A DNA stretch of 64,000 nucleotides from Phytohalomonas tamaricis (GCF_003012345.1 NZ_PVRV01000020.1:868001-932000); one strand, 5' to 3'; counted from the stretch's first letter, positions 17,407 to 26,202 are shown. Notes: generated from the sequence alone by a model not told the origin. A program made the numbers and translations.

Positions 17407-18978
17407 ATGCCTGATATTTCATCCCCTCCGCCCCGCCTTGAGCTACGAGGCATCACCAAGCGCTATCCGGGCTGCCTGGCCAACGACCGCATCGACCTGA
17501 GCGTTGCGCGCGGCGAAATCCGTGCCCTGCTCGGCGAGAACGGCGCTGGCAAGAGCACGCTGATGAAGATCATCTTCGGCGCCGCCGCGGCCGACGCCGG
17601 CGAGCTGCGCTGGGAGGGCCAGCCGGTCACCGTTCGCGATCCGTCTCAGGCGCGCGAACTCGGCATTGGCATGGTCTTTCAGCACTTTTCGCTGTTCGAG
17701 ACGCTAACCGTGGCCGAGAACGTCGCCCTGGCGCTGGGTCCCGCCGCCGGCGATCCGCGCCAGCTGGTGCCCAGGATTCGCGAAGTTTCCAAACGCTACG
17801 GCATGGCGCTCGACCCCGAACGACGGGTGCACGCCCTATCGGTGGGCGAGCGCCAGCGCGTAGAGATCGTGCGCTGCCTGATGCAGGACATCAAGCTGCT
17901 GATCCTCGATGAGCCCACCTCGGTGCTGACCCCGCCGGAGGTCGACGAGCTGTTCGTCACGCTCAGAAAACTCGCCGCCGAGGGGGTCAGCATCCTGTTC
18001 ATCAGCCACAAGCTCGGCGAGGTGCGCGCGCTGTGCCACAGCGCCACGGTACTACGCGCCGGCCGCGTCACGGGCCACTGCGACCCGCGCGAACAGAGCG
18101 ATCTGGCGCTGGCGCAGCTGATGGTCGGCGACGCCGAGGGGCTGGAGGCACGCTATCCCAAGCGCAGCGGCGACAAGGTTTTTCTCGATCTCTCCCAGTT
18201 GTCGTGGCGCAATCCTGACCCGTTTGCCACGTCACTGCACGACATTGATCTCACGGTTCGCGCCGGCGAGATCGTCGGCATCGCTGGCGTGGCCGGTAAC
18301 GGTCAGGACGAACTGATGGCGCTGCTGAGCGGCGAAGAGTGTCTGCCTCTTCAGGCGGCCAGGATCATCACGCTTGGCGGGCAGGCGGTCGCCAATCTGC
18401 CGCCTGACGCGCGCCGCAGGCTTGGGCTGGCAATGGTGCCGGCCGAACGCCTCGGCCATGCCGCCGTACCCTCGCTGAGCCTGGCCGACAATGCGCTGTT
18501 GAGCGGCTTCCAGCAGGGTCTGGTGCGTCACGGCATGATTCAGCGCGGCAAGGTCAGCGCCTTCGCCCGACGCATTATCGAGCGTTTCGAGGTCAAGACG
18601 CCGGATATGCATACCTCGGCGCGCAGCCTGTCCGGCGGCAATCTGCAGAAGTTCATTCTTGGCCGCGAGATCCTGCAGAACCCCAAACTCCTGATCGCTG
18701 CTCACCCGACCTGGGGCGTTGATGTCGGCGCGGCGGCGGCGATCCATCGTGCCCTGATCGAGCTGCGCGACGCCGGCGCGGCAATCCTGGTGATCTCGGA
18801 GGATCTTGACGAGCTATTCCAGATCAGCGATCGCATCGGCGCGCTGTGCGGCGGGCGATTGTCGCCCCTCAAGGCCACCGCGAAGACCCAGACCAGCGAA
18901 GTTGGCCGCTGGATGACCGGTCAGTTCGACACCGCAGCGAACGCTGCCGACGCAGCACCAACGTCCACAACATACTGA
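17407..18978 (+). CDS. Purine/nucleoside ABC transporter ATP-binding protein (duplicated ABC domains)
   Basis: A 523-residue ATPase with two fused ABC domains, the form that works with BMP-type receptors in nucleoside and purine importers (YufO/NupO type). Domain 1 has Walker A GENGAGKST, signature LSVGERQRVEIVR and Walker B LLILDEPTSVL. Domain 2 has a degenerate Walker A (GVAGNGQDEL), signature LSGGNLQKFILGRE and a degenerate Walker B (LLIAAHPTWG), as usual for the C-terminal half. The ATG at 17407 is chosen over an in-frame TTG at 17365, which overlaps the promoter. First gene of the cluster, 16 bases before the first permease. Confidence 0.88.
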   Translation: MPDISSPPPRLELRGITKRYPGCLANDRIDLSVARGEIRALLGENGAGKSTLMKIIFGAAAADAGELRWEGQPVTVRDPSQARELGIGMVFQHFSLFETLTVAENVALALGPAAGDPRQLVPRIREVSKRYGMALDPERRVHALSVGERQRVEIVRCLMQDIKLLILDEPTSVLTPPEVDELFVTLRKLAAEGVSILFISHKLGEVRALCHSATVLRAGRVTGHCDPREQSDLALAQLMVGDAEGLEARYPKRSGDKVFLDLSQLSWRNPDPFATSLHDIDLTVRAGEIVGIAGVAGNGQDELMALLSGEECLPLQAARIITLGGQAVANLPPDARRRLGLAMVPAERLGHAAVPSLSLADNALLSGFQQGLVRHGMIQRGKVSAFARRIIERFEVKTPDMHTSARSLSGGNLQKFILGREILQNPKLLIAAHPTWGVDVGAAAAIHRALIELRDAGAAILVISEDLDELFQISDRIGALCGGRLSPLKATAKTQTSEVGRWMTGQFDTAANAADAAPTSTTY

Positions 18979-18994
18979 ATGACGGAGCCTGAAC

Positions 18995-20098
18995 ATGCTT
19001 CTTTCCCTCGAACCTCGCGGTCAGCAGTCGCGCGCCATGCTGCTGCTGTCGCCACTGCTGGCCGGAGCATTGACGCTGATCAGCGGCGCGCTGTTGTTCG
19101 CGGCGTTGGGCAATCCGCCGCTCGAGACGCTCTACACCCTGTTGATCATGCCGATCAGTGATATGTACGGCGTGACCGAACTCGCCATCAAGGCGCTGCC
19201 GATCCTGCTCTGCGCCCTCGGCCTGGCGTTGGCCTTCCGGGCGCGCATCTGGAACATCGGCGCCGAGGGTCAGCTGCTGGTCGGCGCGCTGGCCGGCAGC
19301 GCAGTGGCGATCCAGCTCATTGACGTCGAAAGCCGCTGGGCGCTGGTACTGGTGTTTGCCGCTGGCGTGGCGGCCGGTACCGCTTGGGCGGGACTCGCCG
19401 CCTGGCTACGCACGCGCTTCAATGCCAATGAAATCCTCACCACCATCATGCTCAACTACATCGCCCTCAACCTACTGCAGTACTTCATCTACGGACCGCT
19501 CAAGGACCCCGCCGGCTACGGTTTCCCTCAGTCGGCGATGTTCGGCGACGCCAGCCGCCTGCCGATTTTGTTCGAGGGGACACGGCTGCACGTCGGCGTG
19601 TTCTTCGCCCTGCTGGCGCTGGTGGCGATCTGGGTGCTGGTGCAGCGCAGCTTCTTCGGCTTTCAGGTCAAGGTGCTCGGTCTCGATCGCCGTGCGGCGC
19701 GCTTCGTCGGCTTCCGCGAGAAGCGTCTGGTATGGCTGGCGCTGATGGTGAGCGGTGCGCTGGCTGGACTGGCCGGGGTGTGCGAGGTCAGCGGTCCAAT
19801 CGGTCAACTGATCCCGCAGGTCTCGCCCGGCTACGGCTACGCCGCGATCACCGTCGCCTTTCTCGGCCGTCTCAATCCCGTTGGTATCCTGTTCGCCAGC
19901 CTGCTGATGGCGCTGCTCTATCTGGGCGGCGAGATGGCGCAGATGACGCTCAATCTGCCGCTGGCACTGACCGGGCTGTTTCAGGGCATGCTGCTGTTCT
20001 TCCTGCTCGCCTGCGACGTGCTGATTCTCTACCGCCTGCGCGTGAAGCTGCCGTGGCAGCGCCAGTTCGTCGCAACCCCCGTGGCCAAAGGAGCCTGA
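18995..20098 (+). CDS. Purine/nucleoside ABC transporter permease 1
   Basis: A 367-residue inner-membrane permease of the BPD_transp_2 (branched-chain/ribose-like) family, YufP type, with about ten hydrophobic helices. The diagnostic region AFRARIWNIGAEGQLLVGAL and the coupling region FNANEILTTIMLNYIALNLL are present. CGGAG lies shortly before the ATG, and the next permease begins two bases after its stop. By partner genes (8-oxoguanine deaminase, BMP receptor) the likely cargo is a purine base or nucleoside. Confidence 0.88.
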   Translation: MLLSLEPRGQQSRAMLLLSPLLAGALTLISGALLFAALGNPPLETLYTLLIMPISDMYGVTELAIKALPILLCALGLALAFRARIWNIGAEGQLLVGALAGSAVAIQLIDVESRWALVLVFAAGVAAGTAWAGLAAWLRTRFNANEILTTIMLNYIALNLLQYFIYGPLKDPAGYGFPQSAMFGDASRLPILFEGTRLHVGVFFALLALVAIWVLVQRSFFGFQVKVLGLDRRAARFVGFREKRLVWLALMVSGALAGLAGVCEVSGPIGQLIPQVSPGYGYAAITVAFLGRLNPVGILFASLLMALLYLGGEMAQMTLNLPLALTGLFQGMLLFFLLACDVLILYRLRVKLPWQRQFVATPVAKGA

Positions 20099-20100
20099 GC

Positions 20101-21027
20101 ATGGATCTCGATCTCATAAGCAATATCCTGTTCGCCATGGTGCGCACCGGCACGCCGCTCTTGCTGGTCGCGCTCGGCGAGCTGGTGTGCGAGAAGAGTG
20201 GCGTGCTCAACCTCGGCCAGGAAGGAATGATGCTGTTTGGCGCAGTGATCGGCTTCATCGTCGCCTTCGCCACCGGCAGCCTGTGGCTCGGCGTGGCACT
20301 GGCCATTGTTGCTGGCATGGTGCTGGCGCTGCTGTTCGCGCTGGTCGCCGTTTATCTCAACGCCAACCAGATCGCCTGCGGCCTGGCACTGACCATCTTC
20401 GGCGTCGGTCTGTCGTCGTTCATCGGCACCGCCTGGGTCGGCAAACCGCTGGTGGGCTTCGGGACGCTGGCGATCCCGCTGCTCAGCCAGATTCCGCTGC
20501 TCGGCAGAATGCTGTTCGCCCAGGATCTGCTGGTCTATCTGTCATTTGCGCTGTTCGCCGTGGTCGGCTGGGTGCTGCTCAAGACCCGCACCGGGCTGGT
20601 GCTCCAGGCAGTGGGCGAGAATCCCGCCGCCGCCAGCGCGATGGGCCTGCCGGTGCGTCGCGTTCGTCTGCTCGCGGTGCTGTTCGGCGGCGCCATGGCG
20701 GGGCTGGCTGGCGCCTATCTGTCTCTGGCCTATACGCCGATGTGGGCGGAGAACATGACCGCTGGACGCGGCTGGATTGCGCTGGCGCTGGTGGTATTCG
20801 CCAGTTGGCGCGTGTTTCGCGTGCTGCTCGGCGCCTACCTGTTCGGGCTGGCCAGCATTCTTCATCTGGTGCTGCAGGGGTTAGGCGTATCGATTCCCTC
20901 CAACCTGCTGGCGATGCTGCCCTATGTGGCGACCATCGTCGTGTTGGTGCTGCTGTCGCGCGACGCGGTGCGCACTCGACTGTATGCACCAGTATCGCTG
21001 GGCCAGCCGTGGCAGCCGGGACACTAA
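20101..21027 (+). CDS. Purine/nucleoside ABC transporter permease 2
   Basis: A 308-residue second permease of the same family (YufQ/NupQ type). Family motifs: ELVCEKSGVLNLGQEGMMLF near the N-terminus, LNANQIACGLALTIFGVGLS, and AMGLPVRRVRLLAVLFGGAM before the last helices. Two bases separate it from permease 1, so the two are translationally linked. About eight transmembrane helices are expected. Confidence 0.88.
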   Translation: MDLDLISNILFAMVRTGTPLLLVALGELVCEKSGVLNLGQEGMMLFGAVIGFIVAFATGSLWLGVALAIVAGMVLALLFALVAVYLNANQIACGLALTIFGVGLSSFIGTAWVGKPLVGFGTLAIPLLSQIPLLGRMLFAQDLLVYLSFALFAVVGWVLLKTRTGLVLQAVGENPAAASAMGLPVRRVRLLAVLFGGAMAGLAGAYLSLAYTPMWAENMTAGRGWIALALVVFASWRVFRVLLGAYLFGLASILHLVLQGLGVSIPSNLLAMLPYVATIVVLVLLSRDAVRTRLYAPVSLGQPWQPGH

Positions 21028-21079
21028 GCGCCTTAACGTTCATTCATAAGAAGAATTCATCCATAAGAAGCATTCACCC

Positions 21080-22450
21080 ATGTCTACTGCACCTTCTACC
21101 TCTTCCCGCCTGTGGCTGCGCGCGCCGCAGGCGATCTTCACCGCTAACGACCTTGACGCCCGCGGTGGGCTGGTGATCGAGGGCAACCGCATCGTTGAGT
21201 GTCTGGCGCCGGGCCAGCAGCCCACCGCACCCTGCGATGTGATATTTGACGCCCGTGACCACGTCGTGCTGCCGGGGCTAATCAATACCCACCACCATTT
21301 CTATCAGACCCTGACTCGCGCCTGGGCGCCGGTAGTCAACCAGCCGCTATTTCCATGGCTCAAGACGCTCTATCCGGTATGGGCGCGGCTTACGCCCGAG
21401 GCGCTGGCACTGGCCAGCCGGGTGGCGCTGGCCGAGCTGTTGCTGTCCGGCTGCACCACGGCGGCCGACCATCATTATCTGTTTCCCGATGGCATGGACG
21501 AGGCGATCGATATCCAGGTCGACGCAGTTGATGAGCTGGGCATGCGCGCCATGCTGAGTCGCGGCTCGATGAGCCTGGGCGAAGCCGACGGCGGGCTGCC
21601 ACCGCAGCATACCGTGCAAAAGGCGCAGACGATTCTCGACGACAGCGAGCGCCTGATCCGCCGCTATCATCAGCGCGGCGACGGCGCCCGGGTGCAGATC
21701 GCGCTGGCGCCCTGCTCACCGTTTTCGGTCACGCCGGAGATCATGCGCGAGAGCGCTGCACTGGCCGAGCATCACGACGTGCGCCTGCATACCCATCTGG
21801 CCGAAACCCTCGACGAGGAGGCGTTCTGCCTCAAGTGCTTCGGCATGCGCACCGTCGACTATCTCGATAGCGTCGGCTGGCTCGGCCCGCGCACCTGGCT
21901 GGCCCACGGCATCCACTTCAACGATGACGAGATTCACCGTCTGGGCAAGGCCGGTGTCGGCGTCTGTCACTGCCCCTGCTCTAACATGCGCCTCGCCTCG
22001 GGGATTTGCCCGACGCTGGAGCTGGAGGCAGCCGGCGTGACGGTCGGCCTCGGCGTCGACGGTTCGGCCTCGGGCGACACTTCGAACATGATGATCGAAG
22101 CGCGCCAGGCCATGTACCTGCAGCGTCTACGCTACGGCGCCGAGCGCGTCACCCCGCAGCGAGCGCTGGGCTGGGCGACACGCGGCTCGGCACGCCTGCT
22201 CGGCCGTGATGATATCGGTCAGCTCGCCCCGGGCAAGCAGGCCGACCTGGCGCTGTTCAAGCTCGACGAGCTGCGCTTCTCCGGTAGCCACGACCCTCTC
22301 GCCGCGCTGCTGCTGTGCGCCGCCGACCGTGCCGATCGCGTCATGGTCGGCGGAGAGTGGCGCGTGGTCGACGGGCAGATTGTCGATCTCGATCTGGTCG
22401 GGCTGATTACCGCTCACAGACGCGCTGCGCACCAACTGGTAGCGGGCTGA
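21080..22450 (+). CDS. 8-oxoguanine deaminase
   Basis: Zinc amidohydrolase converting 8-oxoguanine to urate plus ammonia, first assigned to Pseudomonas PA0142; older annotations call the family hydroxydechloroatrazine ethylaminohydrolase. The sequence follows the Pseudomonas enzyme closely as I recall it: AIFTANDLDARGGLVIEG, NTHHHFYQTLTRAWAPVVNQ, SGCTTAADHHYLFPDG. Zinc and catalytic residues lie at His71-73, His237/His239 (HTHLAET), His276 (HGIHF) and Asp327 (DGSASGD). The 456 residues fit. It lies 52 bases past permease 2 within the transport cluster, so uptake and ring deamination are linked; the product enters urate catabolism, whose genes are not in this window. Confidence 0.9.
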   Translation: MSTAPSTSSRLWLRAPQAIFTANDLDARGGLVIEGNRIVECLAPGQQPTAPCDVIFDARDHVVLPGLINTHHHFYQTLTRAWAPVVNQPLFPWLKTLYPVWARLTPEALALASRVALAELLLSGCTTAADHHYLFPDGMDEAIDIQVDAVDELGMRAMLSRGSMSLGEADGGLPPQHTVQKAQTILDDSERLIRRYHQRGDGARVQIALAPCSPFSVTPEIMRESAALAEHHDVRLHTHLAETLDEEAFCLKCFGMRTVDYLDSVGWLGPRTWLAHGIHFNDDEIHRLGKAGVGVCHCPCSNMRLASGICPTLELEAAGVTVGLGVDGSASGDTSNMMIEARQAMYLQRLRYGAERVTPQRALGWATRGSARLLGRDDIGQLAPGKQADLALFKLDELRFSGSHDPLAALLLCAADRADRVMVGGEWRVVDGQIVDLDLVGLITAHRRAAHQLVAG

Positions 22451-22525
22451 CTATGCGCCGCACCAGGATGAGTCAGCACCGGGCGACGCGCCTTGCTCGC
22501 CAGTCGTCACACCGCCACTGTCCAA

Positions 22526-22542
22526 TTGGTCAGCTTTTTGCA
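22526..22542 (+). promoter_or_regulatory. Sigma54 (RpoN) promoter, BMP gene
   Basis: TTGGTCAGCTTTTTGCA has GG (22528-22529) and GC (22540-22541) 10 bases apart and matches the promoter at 17348-17364 at 14 of 17 positions. It lies 102 bases before the BMP start. I could not identify a convincing NtrC site upstream. Confidence 0.62.
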
Positions 22543-22644
22543 TTAACGAAACGTAACAACCTTCCGGCACGTCAGCGCAGCGTCCGGTCGTTCTTTCCGC
22601 GCAGCACTACAACCACAATTCAAATTTCGTAAGGATTCCTTGCC

Positions 22645-23742
22645 ATGTCGTACCCCTTACTAAAAAAACAATCGTTTAAAAAATTGCTGTGCGGACTGAC
22701 CGCCGCGCTGGGCATGAGCGCCGCGCTGAGCGCCAGCGCCCAGGAGCCTCTGAAGATCGGTTTTGTCTATCTCGGCCCGGTCGGCGATCACGGCTGGACC
22801 TATCAGCACGAACAGGGCCGCCAGGAGCTGGTTGAGCACTTCGGCGACAAGGTGAAGACCACCTATGTCGAGAATGTCGATGAAGGCGCCAGCGCTGAGC
22901 GGGTGATCCGTAACCTGGCGACGAGCGGCAATCAACTGATCTTTACCACCTCGTTCGGCTACATGAACCCGACGATCAAGGTCGCCCAGCAGTTCCCCAA
23001 GGTGACCTTCGAACACGCCACTGGCTACAAGCAGGCCAAGAACGTCGGCACCTACCTGGCGCGCACCTATGAAGGCCGCTACGTCGGCGGCTACCTCGCT
23101 GCCAAGATGACCAAGAGCCACAAGATCGGTTACATCGCCTCCTTCCCGATCCCTGAGGTGATCCGCGACATCAACGCCATTCAGCTGGCGCTCAACAAGT
23201 ACGACCCGCAGGCCGAACTCAAGGTGATGTGGGTCAACAGCTGGTTCGACCCAGGTAAGGAAGCGGACGCCGCCAATGCGCTGATCGACCAGGGCGTCGA
23301 CGTGCTGTTTCAGCATACCGATAGCCCGGCGCCGATCCAGACCGCCGAGCGGCGCGGCGTCTACTCGATCGGCTACGCCTCCGACATGTGCCATTTCGGC
23401 CCCAACTCGTGTCTGATGTCGATCGTCAACGACTGGGGACCGTTCTATATCCGCACCGCGCAGCAGGTCATGGATGGCACCTGGAAGCCGGAGGATTTCT
23501 GGGGCGGGCTGCATGACGACATGCTCAAGTTGCCGATATCCGACGTAGTGCCCGCCGACGTCAAGCAGGGCGCCGAGAAGATCATCGCCAGCATCCGCAG
23601 CGGAGAGTTCCATCCTTTCACCGGCCCGATCAAGGACCAATCCGGCACTGAGCGTCTCAAGGCCGGCGAGACCATCACCAACCAGCAGCTCGCTTCGATG
23701 GACTGGTGCGTCGAGGGCCTCAAGGCCGACATGCCCAAGTGA
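22645..23742 (+). CDS. BMP-family periplasmic purine/nucleoside-binding protein
   Basis: A 365-residue receptor of the basic membrane protein (PnrA/YufN-like) family, the substrate-binding part of the purine importer. A Sec signal peptide (core about 15-32, cleavage after ASA) is followed by EPLKIGFVYLGPVGDHGWTY. There is no lipobox, as expected for a soluble periplasmic receptor in a Gram-negative cell. FEHATGYKQAKNVGTY and YVGGYLAAKMTKSHKIGYIA are family landmarks. AAGGA lies 8 bases before the ATG. It has its own sigma54-type promoter, allowing more receptor than membrane complex. Confidence 0.9.
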   Translation: MSYPLLKKQSFKKLLCGLTAALGMSAALSASAQEPLKIGFVYLGPVGDHGWTYQHEQGRQELVEHFGDKVKTTYVENVDEGASAERVIRNLATSGNQLIFTTSFGYMNPTIKVAQQFPKVTFEHATGYKQAKNVGTYLARTYEGRYVGGYLAAKMTKSHKIGYIASFPIPEVIRDINAIQLALNKYDPQAELKVMWVNSWFDPGKEADAANALIDQGVDVLFQHTDSPAPIQTAERRGVYSIGYASDMCHFGPNSCLMSIVNDWGPFYIRTAQQVMDGTWKPEDFWGGLHDDMLKLPISDVVPADVKQGAEKIIASIRSGEFHPFTGPIKDQSGTERLKAGETITNQQLASMDWCVEGLKADMPK

Positions 23743-23804
23743 TCTTCCGCCGGCAGCGCCTGCTGCGCTGTCGGCTGGTTCTTCTTCCCTGTCAGGACAC
23801 CGAC

Positions 23805-24782
23805 ATGACATTAAATTCACTCCCCATCATCGATATCGCCCCGCTCTATGCTGACGACCTGGCACGCCGGGACGAGGTCGCCGCCCGCATCGACGACGCC
23901 TGCCAGCAGTGGGGCTTTTTCTATATCAAGGGCCACCCCATCACCGCCGAGCGCTTCGACGCGCTGCTCGCGGCGGCCAGAACCTTCTTCGCCCTGCCGC
24001 TGGAGGAGAAGCTCAAGATCGATATCACCCAGAGCCGCCATCATCGTGGCTATGGCGCGGTGGCTACCGAGCAGCTCGACCCGACCCGGCCCAGCGACCT
24101 GAAGGAGACCTTCGACATGGGCCGCCACCTGGCGGCCGACCATCCCGATGTCATCGCCGGCAAGCCACTGCACGGCAGCAATAACCATCCCGCCCTGCCC
24201 GGCTGGCAGACGCTGCTCGAGACCCACTACGCCGACATGAGCGCACTGGCCCGCACGCTGCTGCGTGCCATCGCCAGCACATTGGGGATCGAGCGCGACT
24301 TCTTCGATCAACGCTTCGGCGCGCCGATCAGCGTATTTCGCATGATCCACTACCCGCCGGTGAACGATGCGCCGGACCATGATCGACCGGATGCACAGCA
24401 GGGCGCCGGTGCGCACACCGACTACGGCTGCATCACCCTGCTCTATCAGGACAGTGCCGGCGGGCTGCAGGTCCAGAACAGGCGCGGTGAGTGGATCGAC
24501 GCACCGCCGATTCCCGGCACTTTCGTCGTCAATCTGGGTGACATGATGGCGCGCTGGAGCAATGACCGTTACCGCTCCACCCCACACCGAGTGGTCAGCC
24601 CGCGCAACGTCGACCGCTACTCAATGCCATTTTTCGCCGAGCCCGATTTCGACACCGAGATCAAGGCGCTGCCGGGCTGCTTTGACGCCGACAATCCCAT
24701 CCGCTACCCACCGACCACGGCGGGTGAGTGGCTGCTGTCGCGCTTCGCGGCGACCTACGCTCATCGTCGCGAGAGCGCCTAG
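23805..24782 (+). CDS. 2-oxoglutarate/Fe(II)-dependent oxygenase (isopenicillin N synthase-like)
   Basis: A 325-residue non-haem iron oxygenase. The N-terminal DIOX_N segment (PIIDIAPLYADD, WGFFYIKGHPI) leads to the jelly-roll core with iron ligands His204-x-Asp206 (GAHTDYG) and His261 (TPHRVV), and Arg271-x-Ser273 for the 2-oxoglutarate carboxylate. All required residues are present. Homologues of this type accompany the 8-oxoguanine deaminase region in Pseudomonas (PA0147, from memory), so a role in oxidising an imported purine is a reasonable inference; the substrate is not established. It begins 62 bases after the BMP gene and is probably cotranscribed. Confidence 0.85.
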   Translation: MTLNSLPIIDIAPLYADDLARRDEVAARIDDACQQWGFFYIKGHPITAERFDALLAAARTFFALPLEEKLKIDITQSRHHRGYGAVATEQLDPTRPSDLKETFDMGRHLAADHPDVIAGKPLHGSNNHPALPGWQTLLETHYADMSALARTLLRAIASTLGIERDFFDQRFGAPISVFRMIHYPPVNDAPDHDRPDAQQGAGAHTDYGCITLLYQDSAGGLQVQNRRGEWIDAPPIPGTFVVNLGDMMARWSNDRYRSTPHRVVSPRNVDRYSMPFFAEPDFDTEIKALPGCFDADNPIRYPPTTAGEWLLSRFAATYAHRRESA

Positions 24783-24804
24783 CCTGCGCCGGAGATCAAA
24801 AACG

Positions 24805-24831
24805 AAAAGCCCTGCCAAGGCGGGGCTTTTT
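24805..24831. terminator. Bidirectional terminator between oxygenase and yncE
   Basis: The arms AAAAGCCCTGCC and GGCGGGGCTTTT form a GC-rich hairpin with one G-U pair, flanked by T-runs on both strands. It serves the convergent oxygenase and yncE genes. Confidence 0.85.
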
Positions 24832-24851
24832 CGTAGGGTAATGTCGGATAA

Positions 24852-25988
24852 TCAGGGCGTGATCAGCGTCACTGTATCGCCGTTGTCGTCCTGAGCGCTC
24901 TCGCCCTCCTTGGGCCGCGCCGTCTTGTTGGTGACATAGGCGCGCTGAGTGGCGGGATCGATAGCCACCGTGTTGGGATGAGTACCGGTTTCGAGTTCGG
25001 CGAGCAGTTCATAGCTTGTCGCATCGATGACGCTCACGGTACCGGCGCCGCGGTTGGCAACGTAGATACGCTTGCCTACCGGGTCAAAGGAGACGCCGAG
25101 CGCACCCTCTCCCGTAGCAACGGTGCGAATCAGCTTTCCGCTGCGAGCATCGATCACTGAGACGTCATTGCTGCCCATGTTGGCAACGAATAGACGCTGC
25201 GTATCGACATCAACGGCGACATTCATCGGCTTCTTGCCGCCCGCCGCGAAGCGCTCGATCACCTTGTCGCTGGCGGTGTCGATCACGGCGATCTCGTTGT
25301 CGCCCATGTTCACCGCATAGAGGCGCTGGTGAGGCGCATCTACCGCCAGACCGAGGGTCATCGCGCCGACGTTCTCGATGGTGTTCTTGAGGGTATTGTC
25401 GCTTCCATCGACGACCCAGATCACCCCCTTCTTAGCCACGCCGGTAACGTACACGGTGTTGCTCGCCTCATCGACCGCGACTTGGCGTGGCTGGGTAGGC
25501 TTTCCACCTTCGGGGCGTGGTTGGTCAGGCTTACCACCTTCTGCGTGCGGCTGAGCAGGCTTTTCACCCGCAGCATGCGCCTTGGCGACGTCAGACAGCG
25601 GTAACGTCTTGATAACCTTGCCTGACGATAGATCGAGCACCGACAGCGAGCCCGCGATGGTATTAGTGGTATAGAGCATCTGCGTTTTATCATTCAACGC
25701 AATGCCGAAGGTCCGCTCCGGCATGGTGACGTCTTTGAGCACCTTGAGCGTCTCGGGGTCGAGCTTAATAACGTGACCGCCTTCGCCGCTGCCTCGGCTG
25801 CCGGCGGCTGTGACGAACACCGCTTTATCTGCCGCACTGTAGACCACTTCGTACAGCCCACCACCGAGCCTTACGTTCTTGGCGACCTGGGGCGCCTGCT
25901 GGGCATTAGCCAGACTGCTTGTCAGCAGGGCGCACAACGCGCCGGTGATCAGGGCCGATTTCAACGCTACGGTTCCCGCAATACGCAT
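24852..25988 (-). CDS. yncE: YncE-like periplasmic YVTN beta-propeller protein
   Basis: A 378-residue secreted seven-bladed beta-propeller matching E. coli YncE, an iron-regulated (Fur) periplasmic protein that binds DNA in vitro and whose role is unclear. A Sec signal peptide (residues 1-29, cleavage after ANA) precedes repeated blades with RLYAVNMGDNEIAVIDT, LFVANMGSNDVSVIDA and IYVANRGAGTVSVIDA. A loop at residues 138-167 carries three tandem 10-residue units based on EGGKPxQP, absent in E. coli. GGAGAAG precedes the ATG at 25988; an upstream in-frame start at 26045 would overlap the control region. It is divergent from the TonB receptor. Confidence 0.87.
   Translation of the reverse strand: MRIAGTVALKSALITGALCALLTSSLANAQQAPQVAKNVRLGGGLYEVVYSAADKAVFVTAAGSRGSGEGGHVIKLDPETLKVLKDVTMPERTFGIALNDKTQMLYTTNTIAGSLSVLDLSSGKVIKTLPLSDVAKAHAAGEKPAQPHAEGGKPDQPRPEGGKPTQPRQVAVDEASNTVYVTGVAKKGVIWVVDGSDNTLKNTIENVGAMTLGLAVDAPHQRLYAVNMGDNEIAVIDTASDKVIERFAAGGKKPMNVAVDVDTQRLFVANMGSNDVSVIDARSGKLIRTVATGEGALGVSFDPVGKRIYVANRGAGTVSVIDATSYELLAELETGTHPNTVAIDPATQRAYVTNKTARPKEGESAQDDNGDTVTLITP
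25488..25577 (-). repeat. Three tandem 30-bp coding repeats in yncE
   Basis: Three imperfect 30-base units encode AGEKPAQP, HAEGGKPDQP and RPEGGKPTQP. The last unit joins PRQVAVDE, which aligns with LQPRELVADD of E. coli YncE, so the repeat looks like an expansion of a native surface loop between blades. The unit length keeps the reading frame. Confidence 0.8.
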
Positions 25989-26042
25989 GCTCTTCTCCGC
26001 CTGATTATTTATAAAAATCCAAAACTTGCGTACAGATAGTAA

Positions 26043-26057
26043 CAATAATTATTATCA
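26043..26057. promoter_or_regulatory. Fur box between yncE and the TonB receptor
   Basis: Read on the minus strand, TGATAATAATTATTG matches the 7-1-7 Fur motif TGATAATNATTATCA at 12 of 14 specified positions. It lies about 55 bases upstream of yncE in the divergent region, where iron-dependent repression is expected. Confidence 0.7.
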
Positions 26058-26106
26058 TCCAAACCTTTTTTCAAACTTACTGCCGCTAATGGTAAGCAGT
26101 TTTAAT

Positions 26107-26125
26107 TGTAAATGAAAACGATTAA
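26107..26125 (+). promoter_or_regulatory. Second possible Fur box
   Basis: The AT-rich stretch GTAAATGAAAACGATTAAT resembles a partial Fur site (AATGA...ATTA) and lies about 80 bases before the receptor start. It is weaker than the site at 26043-26057. Confidence 0.4.
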
Positions 26126-26202
26126 TATTTGCAGCGATTGTCGACAGACCGCTCTTTACTGAGGCGGCATGGCTAATCCAAACAATGCTAAGGGACAAGG
26201 GA

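Noticed and set aside
20187-21176. 329-codon plus-strand frame overlapping permease 2
   Set aside because: Its translation is Arg/Gly-rich and lacks hydrophobic helices, and the real permease occupies another frame.
22660-23820. 386-codon open frame antisense to the BMP gene
   Set aside because: It is a shadow produced by GC-biased third codon positions; the plus-strand protein has clear family motifs and this translation resembles nothing.
23817-24587. 256-codon open frame antisense to the 2OG oxygenase
   Set aside because: The oxygenase on the plus strand has all catalytic residues; the antisense translation has low-complexity, non-protein-like composition.
25488-25577. Possible CRISPR-like or intergenic repeat
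   Set aside because: The 30-base units are contiguous, in frame and inside yncE, without spacers.
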